Positions 15,075-22,479 of a stretch of 41,824 nt of DNA are shown one piece after another. The stretch lies in NCBI GenBank assembly GCA_910584905.1, contig CAJUCQ010000030.1, forward strand, positions 1 to 41,824. Direction: 5' to 3'. Both the position numbers and the translations under genes were made by a program. The DNA is from an uncultured Muribaculaceae bacterium (GTDB lineage Bacteria; Bacteroidota; Bacteroidia; Bacteroidales; Muribaculaceae). The stretch's first letter is position 1, and each line of letters begins with the position of its first letter. The notes beneath the pieces were generated by a model. It had not been told where the DNA came from. It was given only the letters and a program-made list of their open reading frames with translations, and did not search any database.

Positions 15075-16366
15075 CAGCCGGGTGTCTCATACTTGAGGAG
15101 CATTCGCCGTTCCCGGGTGACGGAAGTGGGGCCGAGTGGGTGCCGGAGTGGGGCGAAGGGCTGGTGCTAAGACGCGGAGAGTCCGACTTTGACACGCGCA
15201 TGCTTTTCCGATGGGAGAACCATGGCCGCGGATTCGGATATTACACAAACTATATCGTTGGCGCATGCCGCGTGCCCGCCCCCTCAAGCGGAGAATATCC
15301 CGTGGTCGTGCTTCCCAAAATTCGCGATCTTGATTTCTTCTCCATTGTCTCGGCCTGCGCTTTCGGCCACTCGGCCGACACCTTGGACGGAATACTTGAA
15401 ATTGACTTTGACGCTGAGCCGATCGAGGCCCCGCAGGCCCGCAGTCTGCTGACCACCGTTATCGCCGCCTTGTATCTTACGCTTATGGAGCGTCTTCTTG
15501 CCGTCGGACTGAAAAAAGATTATATCGACATAGAAGAAAACCGCCGGAGCGTAAAGGGTAGGGTGAGGTGGTTCAGGAATCTGACCGTGAACACCTTGCG
15601 CGGGCATGACGAAAGGGTGGTTTGCCGCTATGGCGAATATACCGTCGACACGCCGTGGAATCGTATTCTCAAAAAAGCCCTTGCGGCATGCGGCGATATC
15701 CTGCACGCCTGCCCTTCAGGCTGTCGAAGCAGGCTTCAGGCCCGCGTCGCCGGAGCTATCTCCCGCATGGAGGGCGTCGACGAAACGCGCGCCGACCTCC
15801 GTTCGGTGCGGACCGTCTCACGGACGGGGACGGTCTTCCGCCACTATGCAGCGGCCTTGAAAACCGCGCGGTGTATTCTGCGATTCAGAGATTTCGCGCT
15901 TGCGAGCGACAATGCTTCGGTTTCTGCGGTGCCTCCTTTCTGGATTGACATGCCCCTTTTGTTCGAACGCTATGCGCGCGGTCTCCTCGAGCACTCGTTT
16001 CCCGGTCAGATTATATATCAGTTCAGGGGACTAACCGGTTACCCGGATTTTCTATCCATGAAGGAAACACTGATACTCGACACCAAATATATTCCCGCAC
16101 TCGAAGGCGAGAATATCGATGCCGGTATCGTTCGTCAGCTTGCGGGTTATTCCCGCGACAACCGTATCCGTCGCGTCCTCGGAGTCGACGACCCCGACGC
16201 CACGATAGCTTGCGTCCTCATATACCCCGAACCGGTGTCGGCGGCGGTCTTTAACTCGACGCGGTCGTGCCCGTTCGGGAGCGCGTCTTTACGCGAAGCT
16301 ATGATTCCATACGGCAATTATCAGCACTTCTACCGCATACCTCTCCGACTGCCCTTGCTGCCTTGA
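15071..16366 (+). CDS. mcrC: McrC nuclease subunit
   Basis: A 431-residue partner of McrB. Family features are a long N-terminal domain with the DFFSIVSACAFG and DYIDIEENRRSVKGRVRW blocks, and a C-terminal PD-(D/E)xK nuclease core: YPDFLSMKETLILDTKYIP (about residues 323-341), in which the first Asp and the DTK triad are the expected catalytic residues, followed by QLAGYSRDN. McrC docks on the McrB ring, stimulates its GTPase and cuts DNA. The overlap with mcrB implies translational coupling. Its stop codon is 1 bp from the stop of the convergent oxidoreductase gene, so there is no room for a terminator. Confidence 0.88.
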   Translation: MTAGCLILEEHSPFPGDGSGAEWVPEWGEGLVLRRGESDFDTRMLFRWENHGRGFGYYTNYIVGACRVPAPSSGEYPVVVLPKIRDLDFFSIVSACAFGHSADTLDGILEIDFDAEPIEAPQARSLLTTVIAALYLTLMERLLAVGLKKDYIDIEENRRSVKGRVRWFRNLTVNTLRGHDERVVCRYGEYTVDTPWNRILKKALAACGDILHACPSGCRSRLQARVAGAISRMEGVDETRADLRSVRTVSRTGTVFRHYAAALKTARCILRFRDFALASDNASVSAVPPFWIDMPLLFERYARGLLEHSFPGQIIYQFRGLTGYPDFLSMKETLILDTKYIPALEGENIDAGIVRQLAGYSRDNRIRRVLGVDDPDATIACVLIYPEPVSAAVFNSTRSCPFGSASLREAMIPYGNYQHFYRIPLRLPLLP

Positions 16367-16367
16367 G

Positions 16368-17927
16368 TCAGGCCTTGAGGGCCTCGGCGGCAGCGCGCGC
16401 ACAACGTATGCCGTCGACAGCCGCGCTGACAATCCCACCGGCATAGCCGGCGCCTTCGCCGCAGGGATAAAGACCGTCGATGCTTACATGCCGCAGGGCC
16501 TCGCCGTCGCGCGGGATACGCACGGGAGCCGACGTGCGCGTCTCATCGCCGACGAGGATTGCCTCCGGGCTGAGAAAACCCGGCGACTTGCGCCCGAACT
16601 CGCGGAATCCGGCCTGAAGACGGCTTGCCACCCCTTCGGGCAACAAAAGGTCGATACGGGCGGGGAAAACCCCCGGAGGATAGGAACTGCGTGGCAGGTC
16701 GGCCGACGGGCGCGAAGCCGTGAAGTCGGTCATTCGTTGGGCCGGAGCTTTCTGCGTGTGGCCCGAAGCCTCGAAAAAGCGCTGCTCGATACTCTCCTGA
16801 AAATGCATCACGCGCAGAGGGTCGTCGCCCGGAATATCTTCAGGGAGTATCTCCACGACCATTCCCGAGTTGGCCCATCGCGTCCCGCGGTTGGCCGGCG
16901 ACATGCCGTTGACAACCAGTTGGCCCGGCGCGCTCGCCGCAGGGATGATATAGCCCCCGGGGCACATGCAGAACGAATACACCGCGCGGTCGCCGACGCG
17001 TGTGAGCATCGAGTATTCAGCCGCCGGAAGATACTTGCCGCGGCCTTCGGGCGAATGATACTGTATCCTGTCGATTAATGCCTGCGGATGCTCAAGCCGC
17101 ACCCCCACGGCAATGCCTTTGGCCTCAAGCCCGACGCCGTGGCGCATGAGCATGTGGTAGACGTCGCGCGCCGAATGCCCCGTGGCAAGTATCACGGCGC
17201 CCTTGTGGCGCGCCCCCGTCGAATCGACCACGCCCTCGCATCTGCCGCCGTCGGCCGAGAGAATAAGCCCGTCGACACGTGTGCGGAAGCGCACCTCGCC
17301 GCCGCAGCGGATTATAGTCTCGCGCATGGCCTTTATCACCTTCGGCAGACGGTCGGTGCCGATATGGGGGTGAGCATCGACCAATATCTCGGCCTGCGCA
17401 CCGTGGAGGTGAAGCACACGGAGCACCTTCTCCACCGGCCCGCGCTTTTTACTGCGCGTATAGAGCTTGCCGTCGGAGTAGGCGCCCGCACCGCCTTCGC
17501 CGAAACAATAGTTCGACTCCGGGTCAACACGCCCTTCGCGGGAGATGGCCGCCATATCCCGCCGCCGCGAATCGACGTCCTTTCCCCGCTCGAACACGAT
17601 GGGCCGCAAGCCCAGCTCGATAAGCTCGAGAGCCGCGAACAGGCCCGCCGGGCCGGCCCCGACGACAATCACCTCCGGGGCCCGCGACACGTCGCCATAG
17701 ACCGGCGACTCGATTTTCAGCGCCTCCTCGTCGACGGCGTCGATATGAAGGCGCAGACCGAGGTTGACCATGACGCGTCGCTGGCGCGCGTCGATTGAAC
17801 GACGCACGATATCCAGGCGGACGATACGGCGAGCGTCTATTCCGGCCGTGCGTGCCGCCTCGGCTTTCAGCAGCTCGGCGGTGGCGGCGATTTTGGGGGT
17901 GGTGCGGAGGTCAAATGTCTTGAGCAT
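16368..17927 (-). CDS. FAD-dependent dehydrogenase (COG2509-like)
   Basis: A 519-residue flavoprotein of the uncharacterised FAD-dependent dehydrogenase group related to the BaiN/HI0933 family. After an N-terminal domain of about 85 residues the dinucleotide-binding motif VIVVGAGPAGLFAALELIE appears (about residues 90-108). It is followed by the RRRDMAAI and NYCFGEGGAGAYSDGKLYTR blocks, the ILATGHSARDVYHML block, and a C-terminal GAGYAGGIVSAAVDG segment that closes the FAD site. The true substrate of this family is not known. It overlaps the upstream MATE gene by 17 nt, so the two are likely translated together. Confidence 0.85.
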   Translation of the reverse strand: MLKTFDLRTTPKIAATAELLKAEAARTAGIDARRIVRLDIVRRSIDARQRRVMVNLGLRLHIDAVDEEALKIESPVYGDVSRAPEVIVVGAGPAGLFAALELIELGLRPIVFERGKDVDSRRRDMAAISREGRVDPESNYCFGEGGAGAYSDGKLYTRSKKRGPVEKVLRVLHLHGAQAEILVDAHPHIGTDRLPKVIKAMRETIIRCGGEVRFRTRVDGLILSADGGRCEGVVDSTGARHKGAVILATGHSARDVYHMLMRHGVGLEAKGIAVGVRLEHPQALIDRIQYHSPEGRGKYLPAAEYSMLTRVGDRAVYSFCMCPGGYIIPAASAPGQLVVNGMSPANRGTRWANSGMVVEILPEDIPGDDPLRVMHFQESIEQRFFEASGHTQKAPAQRMTDFTASRPSADLPRSSYPPGVFPARIDLLLPEGVASRLQAGFREFGRKSPGFLSPEAILVGDETRTSAPVRIPRDGEALRHVSIDGLYPCGEGAGYAGGIVSAAVDGIRCARAAAEALKA

Positions 17928-19320
17928 GTCCGGGTTGTATTTGTCGCCCGAGGCGGCGGTTCATATATATTACGGTAGCGATGGCAAGCACACCGGCAAG
18001 AAAATCGCTCCCCGTCATCGAAAGCCACACGCCCGGCACCCCGTAGAGCCGCGACATAATCCACAGCATGGGCACGAGAAACAGCAGCTGGCGCGTTAGC
18101 GAAAGAAATATCGAGAACTTCGGTTTGCCGAGGCTTTGGAAATAGTTCTGAATGATAATCTGCACGCCCACGATGGGGAAGCAGATGAAGTAAAGCCTGA
18201 ATCCTTCGCGGGCGATTGTTACCATCGGCCCGTCGGTCGTGAACATATGGGATATCGTATTCGGAAACAGCTCGCACACCGCGCAACCGAGTGTCGATAT
18301 TGAGGCTCCGGCCCACAGGCCCATGCGTAGCGTGTGGCTCACACGCCCCCAATTGCCTGCGCCGTAGTTGTAGCCCAATATGGGCTGCATGCCCTGAGTG
18401 ATGCCGAACACTACCATGATAAAAAACATTGTCGTGCGGTTGATGATGCCGTAGGCGCCGATAGCCGTATTGCCGTCCGCACCCGCCGAATCAAGAAGCG
18501 ATTTGTTGATGAACACCACAACCAGACAGGCGCAGCAGTTCATCAGAAAGGGCGACAGCCCGATGCCGTAGATGCGCATGAGCAGGCTCGGCCGCGACAG
18601 GCGCTCCTGACGCCTGAAGTGTACGTAGCTCTTGCGCGAGATAAAGTGGGCGAGCACCCACACGAATGCGCTCAGCTGCCCGATGATAGTGGCAAGCGCC
18701 GCCCCGCCGATGCCCCACTCGAACTTAAAGATGAACAGCGGTGCGAGAATGACGTTGACCACAACCGACAGTATCGCCGAAATCATGGCTTTCTTCGGGT
18801 AGCCAGTGGCGCGCATCAGGTTGTTCAGCCCGATGAAAATGTAGCTCACGGGCGTGCCGAGAAGAATCACGCGCATAAACTCGCGGGCGTAAGGCAGCGT
18901 TTCCTCCGTCGCGCCGAAAAATGTGAGGATGGAATCAAGAAAAAGCAGCCCCGCGCCGCCTATCACTACGGCATGGACAACGCACATCGCCGCCACGCTG
19001 TTCAGCGTCTCCGTGGCCTTCTCGAGATTTTTCTGCCCAAGAAAAATCGACGACACCGTGGCACCGCCTGCCGCCAAAAGAACGCAGAAGGCCACCACGA
19101 GATTCATCAGCGGGAAGGTGATGGCAAGCCCGGATATGGCCATAGGCCCGACGCCGCGACCGATAAAAATCGAGTCGACGATATTATACAGCGACGTCAC
19201 CAGCGCCGCAACAATGGCCGGAAGGGAGTATTGGACCAACAGCGTGCCTATGGGCTTTGTGCCGAGGTCGTTGGGCGACGATACCGGGCTTGTCCGTATG
19301 CTTGAATCGTTTGTGCTCAT
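17911..19320 (-). CDS. MATE family efflux transporter
   Basis: A 469-residue inner-membrane protein with about twelve hydrophobic helices and the MATE pattern: PLGTLL-like start (IGTLLVQYSLPAIVAALV), YNIVDSIFIGRGVG, the repeat in the second half QGMQPILGYNYGAGN, and CFPIVGVQIIIQNYFQSLG. The family exports organic cations or drugs in exchange for Na+ or H+; the substrate is not predictable. The start ATG lies 14 nt behind the terminator stem of the tRNA-Met gene and no Bacteroidetes promoter fits in that space, so expression may depend on read-through. It shares 17 nt with the oxidoreductase gene. Confidence 0.92.
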   Translation of the reverse strand: MSTNDSSIRTSPVSSPNDLGTKPIGTLLVQYSLPAIVAALVTSLYNIVDSIFIGRGVGPMAISGLAITFPLMNLVVAFCVLLAAGGATVSSIFLGQKNLEKATETLNSVAAMCVVHAVVIGGAGLLFLDSILTFFGATEETLPYAREFMRVILLGTPVSYIFIGLNNLMRATGYPKKAMISAILSVVVNVILAPLFIFKFEWGIGGAALATIIGQLSAFVWVLAHFISRKSYVHFRRQERLSRPSLLMRIYGIGLSPFLMNCCACLVVVFINKSLLDSAGADGNTAIGAYGIINRTTMFFIMVVFGITQGMQPILGYNYGAGNWGRVSHTLRMGLWAGASISTLGCAVCELFPNTISHMFTTDGPMVTIAREGFRLYFICFPIVGVQIIIQNYFQSLGKPKFSIFLSLTRQLLFLVPMLWIMSRLYGVPGVWLSMTGSDFLAGVLAIATVIYMNRRLGRQIQPGHAQDI

Positions 19321-19334
19321 AGAATTATAACAAA

Positions 19335-19364
19335 AAAACCGTCGGATTGCGGTCCGACGGTTTT
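19335..19364 (-). terminator. Strong terminator behind tRNA-Met
   Basis: AAAACCGTCGGA (19335-19346) and TCCGACGGTTTT (19353-19364) form a perfect 12-bp stem with a 6-nt loop. In minus-strand reading seven Ts lie at its end (19338-19332). It starts 8 nt behind the tRNA and ends 14 nt before the MATE start codon. Confidence 0.9.
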
Positions 19365-19372
19365 CACTCTTG

Positions 19373-19444
<72 letters not shown>

Positions 19445-19458
19445 ATGTTTTACGGGTG

Positions 19459-19490
19459 CAAAGTTACGGCCCTTTTCCTCAATTTGCAAA
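19459..19490 (-). promoter_or_regulatory. Consensus promoter of tRNA-Met
   Basis: In minus-strand reading TTTG (19490-19487), 20 nt, TAACTTTG (19466-19459), 14 nt before the tRNA 5' end. This perfect match to the Bacteroidetes consensus suits a strongly expressed tRNA. Confidence 0.85.
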
Positions 19491-19562
19491 TGTTTTTAAA
19501 TTTATTAACTAAAATAAATACACATTCACTCTTGCTATGTGCCGTGTTTCACCGATGTTGGC

Positions 19563-19570
19563 TATCTTTG
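19563..19570 (+). promoter_or_regulatory. Promoter -7 element of crcB
   Basis: TATCTTTG, 21 nt before the crcB ATG. The short leader leaves no room for a fluoride riboswitch, which often precedes crcB in other phyla. No convincing -33 element. Confidence 0.55.
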
Positions 19571-19591
19571 CACACTGATTGACAGTGCTCT

Positions 19592-20005
19592 ATGAAAGAT
19601 ATAACCGGACTTGCAATAAGTGCCTTCCTCGGTAGCGGCATCGGAGGCGTGTGCCGTCTTCTCATCTCTTTATATATAGAAAGGCGAATCGCCTCATGCG
19701 CCTCCGCCGCGGGTCAGGCCCTTTTTCCTTGGCCCACGCTTTTTGTAAACATCGCCGGGTGCTTTCTCCTCGGAGCTTTTTGGGGCTTCTTTGCCCGCTT
19801 CGCCCCCTCGGCGTCGGTAAAAGCACTTTTCACCGTCGGATTTTGCGGCGGCCTGACCACCTTCTCCACCTTTGCCCTCGAAAACCTCAGTCTCCTCGAA
19901 TCCGGGCGATGGGTCGTCGCGGCAACGTATATCGCTTCGAGTCTCATCTTCGGACTCATTGCCGCATACGTCGGCAGGGCGCTTATCCAATGCCTTTACC
20001 CGTGA
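19592..20005 (+). CDS. crcB: Fluoride efflux channel CrcB/Fluc
   Basis: A 137-residue four-helix membrane protein of the CrcB/Fluc family, a dual-topology dimeric fluoride channel of the inner membrane. Key blocks are the N-terminal SAFLGSGIGGVCRLL, TLFVNIAGCFLLG with the conserved Asn, and GFCGGLTTFSTFALE, whose phenylalanines and threonines line the fluoride pathway. Length is normal. It is a single gene with its own promoter; a GC-rich hairpin and a T9 run follow. Dual topology needs near-balanced loop charge, and its N-terminal half (YIERRIASC) is fairly basic, but only one copy is present here. Confidence 0.93.
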   Translation: MKDITGLAISAFLGSGIGGVCRLLISLYIERRIASCASAAGQALFPWPTLFVNIAGCFLLGAFWGFFARFAPSASVKALFTVGFCGGLTTFSTFALENLSLLESGRWVVAATYIASSLIFGLIAAYVGRALIQCLYP

Positions 20006-20011
20006 TTGCCC

Positions 20012-20043
20012 GCGCCCGCGCGAGGCGCCTGCCATTTTTTTTT
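20012..20043 (+). terminator. Possible terminator after crcB
   Basis: GCGCC (20012-20016) can pair with GGCGC (20024-20028), followed after 6 nt by nine Ts (20035-20043). The stem is short, so efficiency is uncertain. The T-run leads straight into the -33 element of the glnN promoter. Confidence 0.4.
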
Positions 20044-20072
20044 GTATATGAAAAAAAATATCCTTACCTTTG
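20041..20072 (+). promoter_or_regulatory. Consensus promoter of glutamine synthetase
   Basis: TTTG (20041-20044), 20 nt, TACCTTTG (20065-20072). It is a perfect Bacteroidetes promoter. The predicted transcript has a leader of about 200 nt before the glutamine synthetase start. Confidence 0.85.
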
Positions 20073-20091
20073 CGCCATCAATTTCCAAGGC

Positions 20092-20277
20092 ATGATTTCC
20101 AGAAGAAAGACTCCGAAGGCCGTCGGCCGGTCTTGCAGTAGCAGTAGTTCTGCATCTGCAGGCCGCATCAGCGCCTCCGCCGTCAGCCTTGAAAATCCAA
20201 TAGCATCCGACCGTCTGCGCGTCTCAACGTGCGGGCGGTTCGCATTTTATATGCAAACATCAAAAAAAATCAAATAA
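20092..20277 (+). CDS. Leader open reading frame upstream of glutamine synthetase
   Basis: A 61-codon frame starting 20 nt behind the promoter and ending with TAA only 4 nt before the glutamine synthetase ATG. Its product is basic and Ser-rich, with a run SCSSSSSASA at about residues 14-23, and has no recognisable domain. The position suggests a leader peptide or translational coupling rather than a working protein, but no Gln-codon run is present in this frame, so a classical glutamine-sensing attenuator is not shown. It may also be a chance frame. Confidence 0.35.
   Translation: MISRRKTPKAVGRSCSSSSSASAGRISASAVSLENPIASDRLRVSTCGRFAFYMQTSKKIK
20210..20239 (+). promoter_or_regulatory. Strong hairpin in the glutamine synthetase leader
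   Basis: ACCGTCTGCGCGT (20210-20222) pairs along all 13 positions, with three G-T wobbles, with ACGTGCGGGCGGT (20227-20239) around a CTCA loop. TTCGCATTTTAT follows, a weak T-rich tail. It lies 42 nt before the start codon. It could be an attenuator or a structure that controls ribosome access. Confidence 0.45.
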
Positions 20278-20281
20278 TCAC

Positions 20282-22474
20282 ATGTCAACCTCCTTACGTT
20301 TCAAAGTTGTAGAAGAGGCTTACGACCGCAAAGCCGTAGCCGTGGCCACCCCCGCCGAACGCCCGTCAGAGTACTACGGAAAGCAAGTATTCAACCGCGC
20401 CACAATGTTCCGCTATCTCCCTAAGGCTACCTACAACGCCCTGCTCGACGCGATAGAAAACAAAAAGCCCATTTCGCGCAGTCTCGCCGATTCTGTTGCC
20501 GAAGGCATGAAACGTTGGGCAGTAGATAACGGCGCCCGTCATTACACCCACTGGTTCCATCCCCTCACCGACGGAACAGCTGAAAAGCACGACGCATTCA
20601 TCGAACATGACGGCAAAGGCGGCGTCATGGAAGAATTCTCCGGTAAACTCCTCGTCCAGCAGGAACCCGACGCTTCGTCATTCCCCAACGGTGGCATCCG
20701 CAACACATTCGAAGCCCGAGGCTACTCCGCGTGGGACATCTCATCGCCGGCATTCATCCTCGGCGAGACCCTCTGCATACCCACAATCTTCATCTCCTAC
20801 ACCGGCGAGAGCCTCGACTACAAAACCCCTCTTCTCCGCGCCCTCAACGCCGTTGACCTCGCCGCCGCCAAGGTGGCACGATTCTTCGACCCCGACGTCC
20901 GCCACGTAATCAGCTACCTCGGCTGGGAACAGGAATACTTCCTCGTCGACGAAGCTCTATACAGCGCCCGTCCCGACCTCGTCATGACCGGGCGTACACT
21001 CATGGGCCACGAAAGCCCCAAAAACCAGCAGCTCGAAGACCATTACTTCGGCGCAATTCCCTCGCGTGTCGAAGCTTTCATGCTCGACCTCGAAATCGAA
21101 TGCCACCGCCTCGGCATCCCCGCAAAGACGCGCCACAACGAAGTTGCCCCCAACCAGTTTGAGCTCGCGCCCATTTTCGAGGAGACAAACCTCGCCAACG
21201 ACCACAACCTCCTCCTCATGTCGCTCATGGCCGAAGTTGCACGCCGCCACAACTTCCGTGTTCTCCTCCACGAAAAACCCTTTGCCGGCGTAAACGGCTC
21301 CGGCAAGCACAACAACTGGAGCCTCGGCACCGACCGCGGAAAACTCCTCTTCGCTCCCGGCAAGACCCCGGAAGAAAACCTCCAGTTCGTCACGTTTGTC
21401 GTCAACGTCATGGCCGCCGTCCATCGCCACAACGGCCTCCTCAAAGCCTCCATTATGAGCGCCACCAACGCCCATCGACTCGGCGCAAATGAAGCTCCCC
21501 CCGCAATCATCTCCATCTTCACAGGCAGCCAGCTCGCCGGTGTCCTCGACAAAATCGAAAACAGCTCCATGACCGACCTCATGGCCCTCTCCGGCAAAGC
21601 CGAATACTCCCTCGGCCTCGCGCAGATTCCCGGCCTGATGATCGACAACACCGACCGCAACCGCACATCGCCCTTCGCGTTTACGGGCAACCGCTTCGAA
21701 TTCCGCGCCGTAGGCTCATCGGCCAACTGTGCATCGGCCATGATAGCCCTCAACGCCGCCGTCGCCGACCAGCTCAACGAATTCCACGAAAAAGTCTCCG
21801 CCCGCCTTGACGCCGGCGAAGCCCTCAACGAAGCCATCATCGCCGAAGTGCGCGCCCTCATCCGCGAAAGCAAGGCCATACACTTCGACGGCAACGGCTA
21901 CTCAGACGAATGGCAGCGCGAGGCCGCCCGCCGCGGACTCGACTGCGAGACCTGCCCCCCGAAAATATTTGACGCATATCTCCGCCCGGAGACTGTCGCA
22001 ATGTTCGGACGCACGGGCGTATTCTCCGAAGTCGAGCTTGAAGCCCGAAATGAAGTGAAATGGGAGATGTACACCAAAAAAATCCAGATCGAAGCTCGCG
22101 TCCTCGGCGATCTCGCCATAAACCACATCATCCCCGTCGCAACCCGATACCAGTCGGTCCTCGTCGACAACGTTGTCAAGCTCAAGACCCTCTTCTCCGG
22201 GCAGAAAGGCGCCGAAATCGTCGGCCACGACCTTGACACTATCGAAAAAATCTCGCGCCACATGACCGTCATCAAGGCAAAAGTCGAAGAAATGGTGGCC
22301 GCGCGCAAAAAAGCAAACGCCATCACCGACGAGCGTGAAAAAGCAATTGCTTACTACAACGACGTCCTCGCCCCGATGGAAACAATCCGCTACCACATCG
22401 ACAAACTTGAGCTCATGGTCGACAACGAGATGTGGCCCCTGCCGAAATACCGCGAACTCCTCTTCATCCGCTGA
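20282..22474 (+). CDS. glnN: Glutamine synthetase, type III (GlnN)
   Basis: A 730-residue type III glutamine synthetase, the long form typical of Bacteroidetes, which makes glutamine from glutamate, ammonia and ATP. Features are the GSIII N-terminal domain (HYTHWFHPLTDGTAEKHDAF), EGRGYSAWD-type block (FEARGYSAWDISSPAF), the metal-binding EQEYFLVD, NEVAPNQFELAPIFE, the ATP-loop region KPFAGVNGSGKHNNWSL and FRAVGSSANCA. The C-terminal helical part is also of the GSIII type. The promoter is 210 nt upstream and the leader is structured. A purF gene follows after 5 nt, which places glutamine synthesis and a glutamine-using enzyme in one operon. Confidence 0.95.
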   Translation: MSTSLRFKVVEEAYDRKAVAVATPAERPSEYYGKQVFNRATMFRYLPKATYNALLDAIENKKPISRSLADSVAEGMKRWAVDNGARHYTHWFHPLTDGTAEKHDAFIEHDGKGGVMEEFSGKLLVQQEPDASSFPNGGIRNTFEARGYSAWDISSPAFILGETLCIPTIFISYTGESLDYKTPLLRALNAVDLAAAKVARFFDPDVRHVISYLGWEQEYFLVDEALYSARPDLVMTGRTLMGHESPKNQQLEDHYFGAIPSRVEAFMLDLEIECHRLGIPAKTRHNEVAPNQFELAPIFEETNLANDHNLLLMSLMAEVARRHNFRVLLHEKPFAGVNGSGKHNNWSLGTDRGKLLFAPGKTPEENLQFVTFVVNVMAAVHRHNGLLKASIMSATNAHRLGANEAPPAIISIFTGSQLAGVLDKIENSSMTDLMALSGKAEYSLGLAQIPGLMIDNTDRNRTSPFAFTGNRFEFRAVGSSANCASAMIALNAAVADQLNEFHEKVSARLDAGEALNEAIIAEVRALIRESKAIHFDGNGYSDEWQREAARRGLDCETCPPKIFDAYLRPETVAMFGRTGVFSEVELEARNEVKWEMYTKKIQIEARVLGDLAINHIIPVATRYQSVLVDNVVKLKTLFSGQKGAEIVGHDLDTIEKISRHMTVIKAKVEEMVAARKKANAITDEREKAIAYYNDVLAPMETIRYHIDKLELMVDNEMWPLPKYRELLFIR

Positions 22475-22479
22475 TATAG

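Noticed and set aside
19321..19331. TATAAT-like sequence before the MATE start (minus strand)
   Set aside because: It looks like an E. coli -10 box, but Bacteroidetes use TAnnTTTG, and no -35 partner is present.
19571..19591. Fluoride riboswitch before crcB
   Set aside because: Only about 21 nt separate the -7 box from the start codon, too short for the element.
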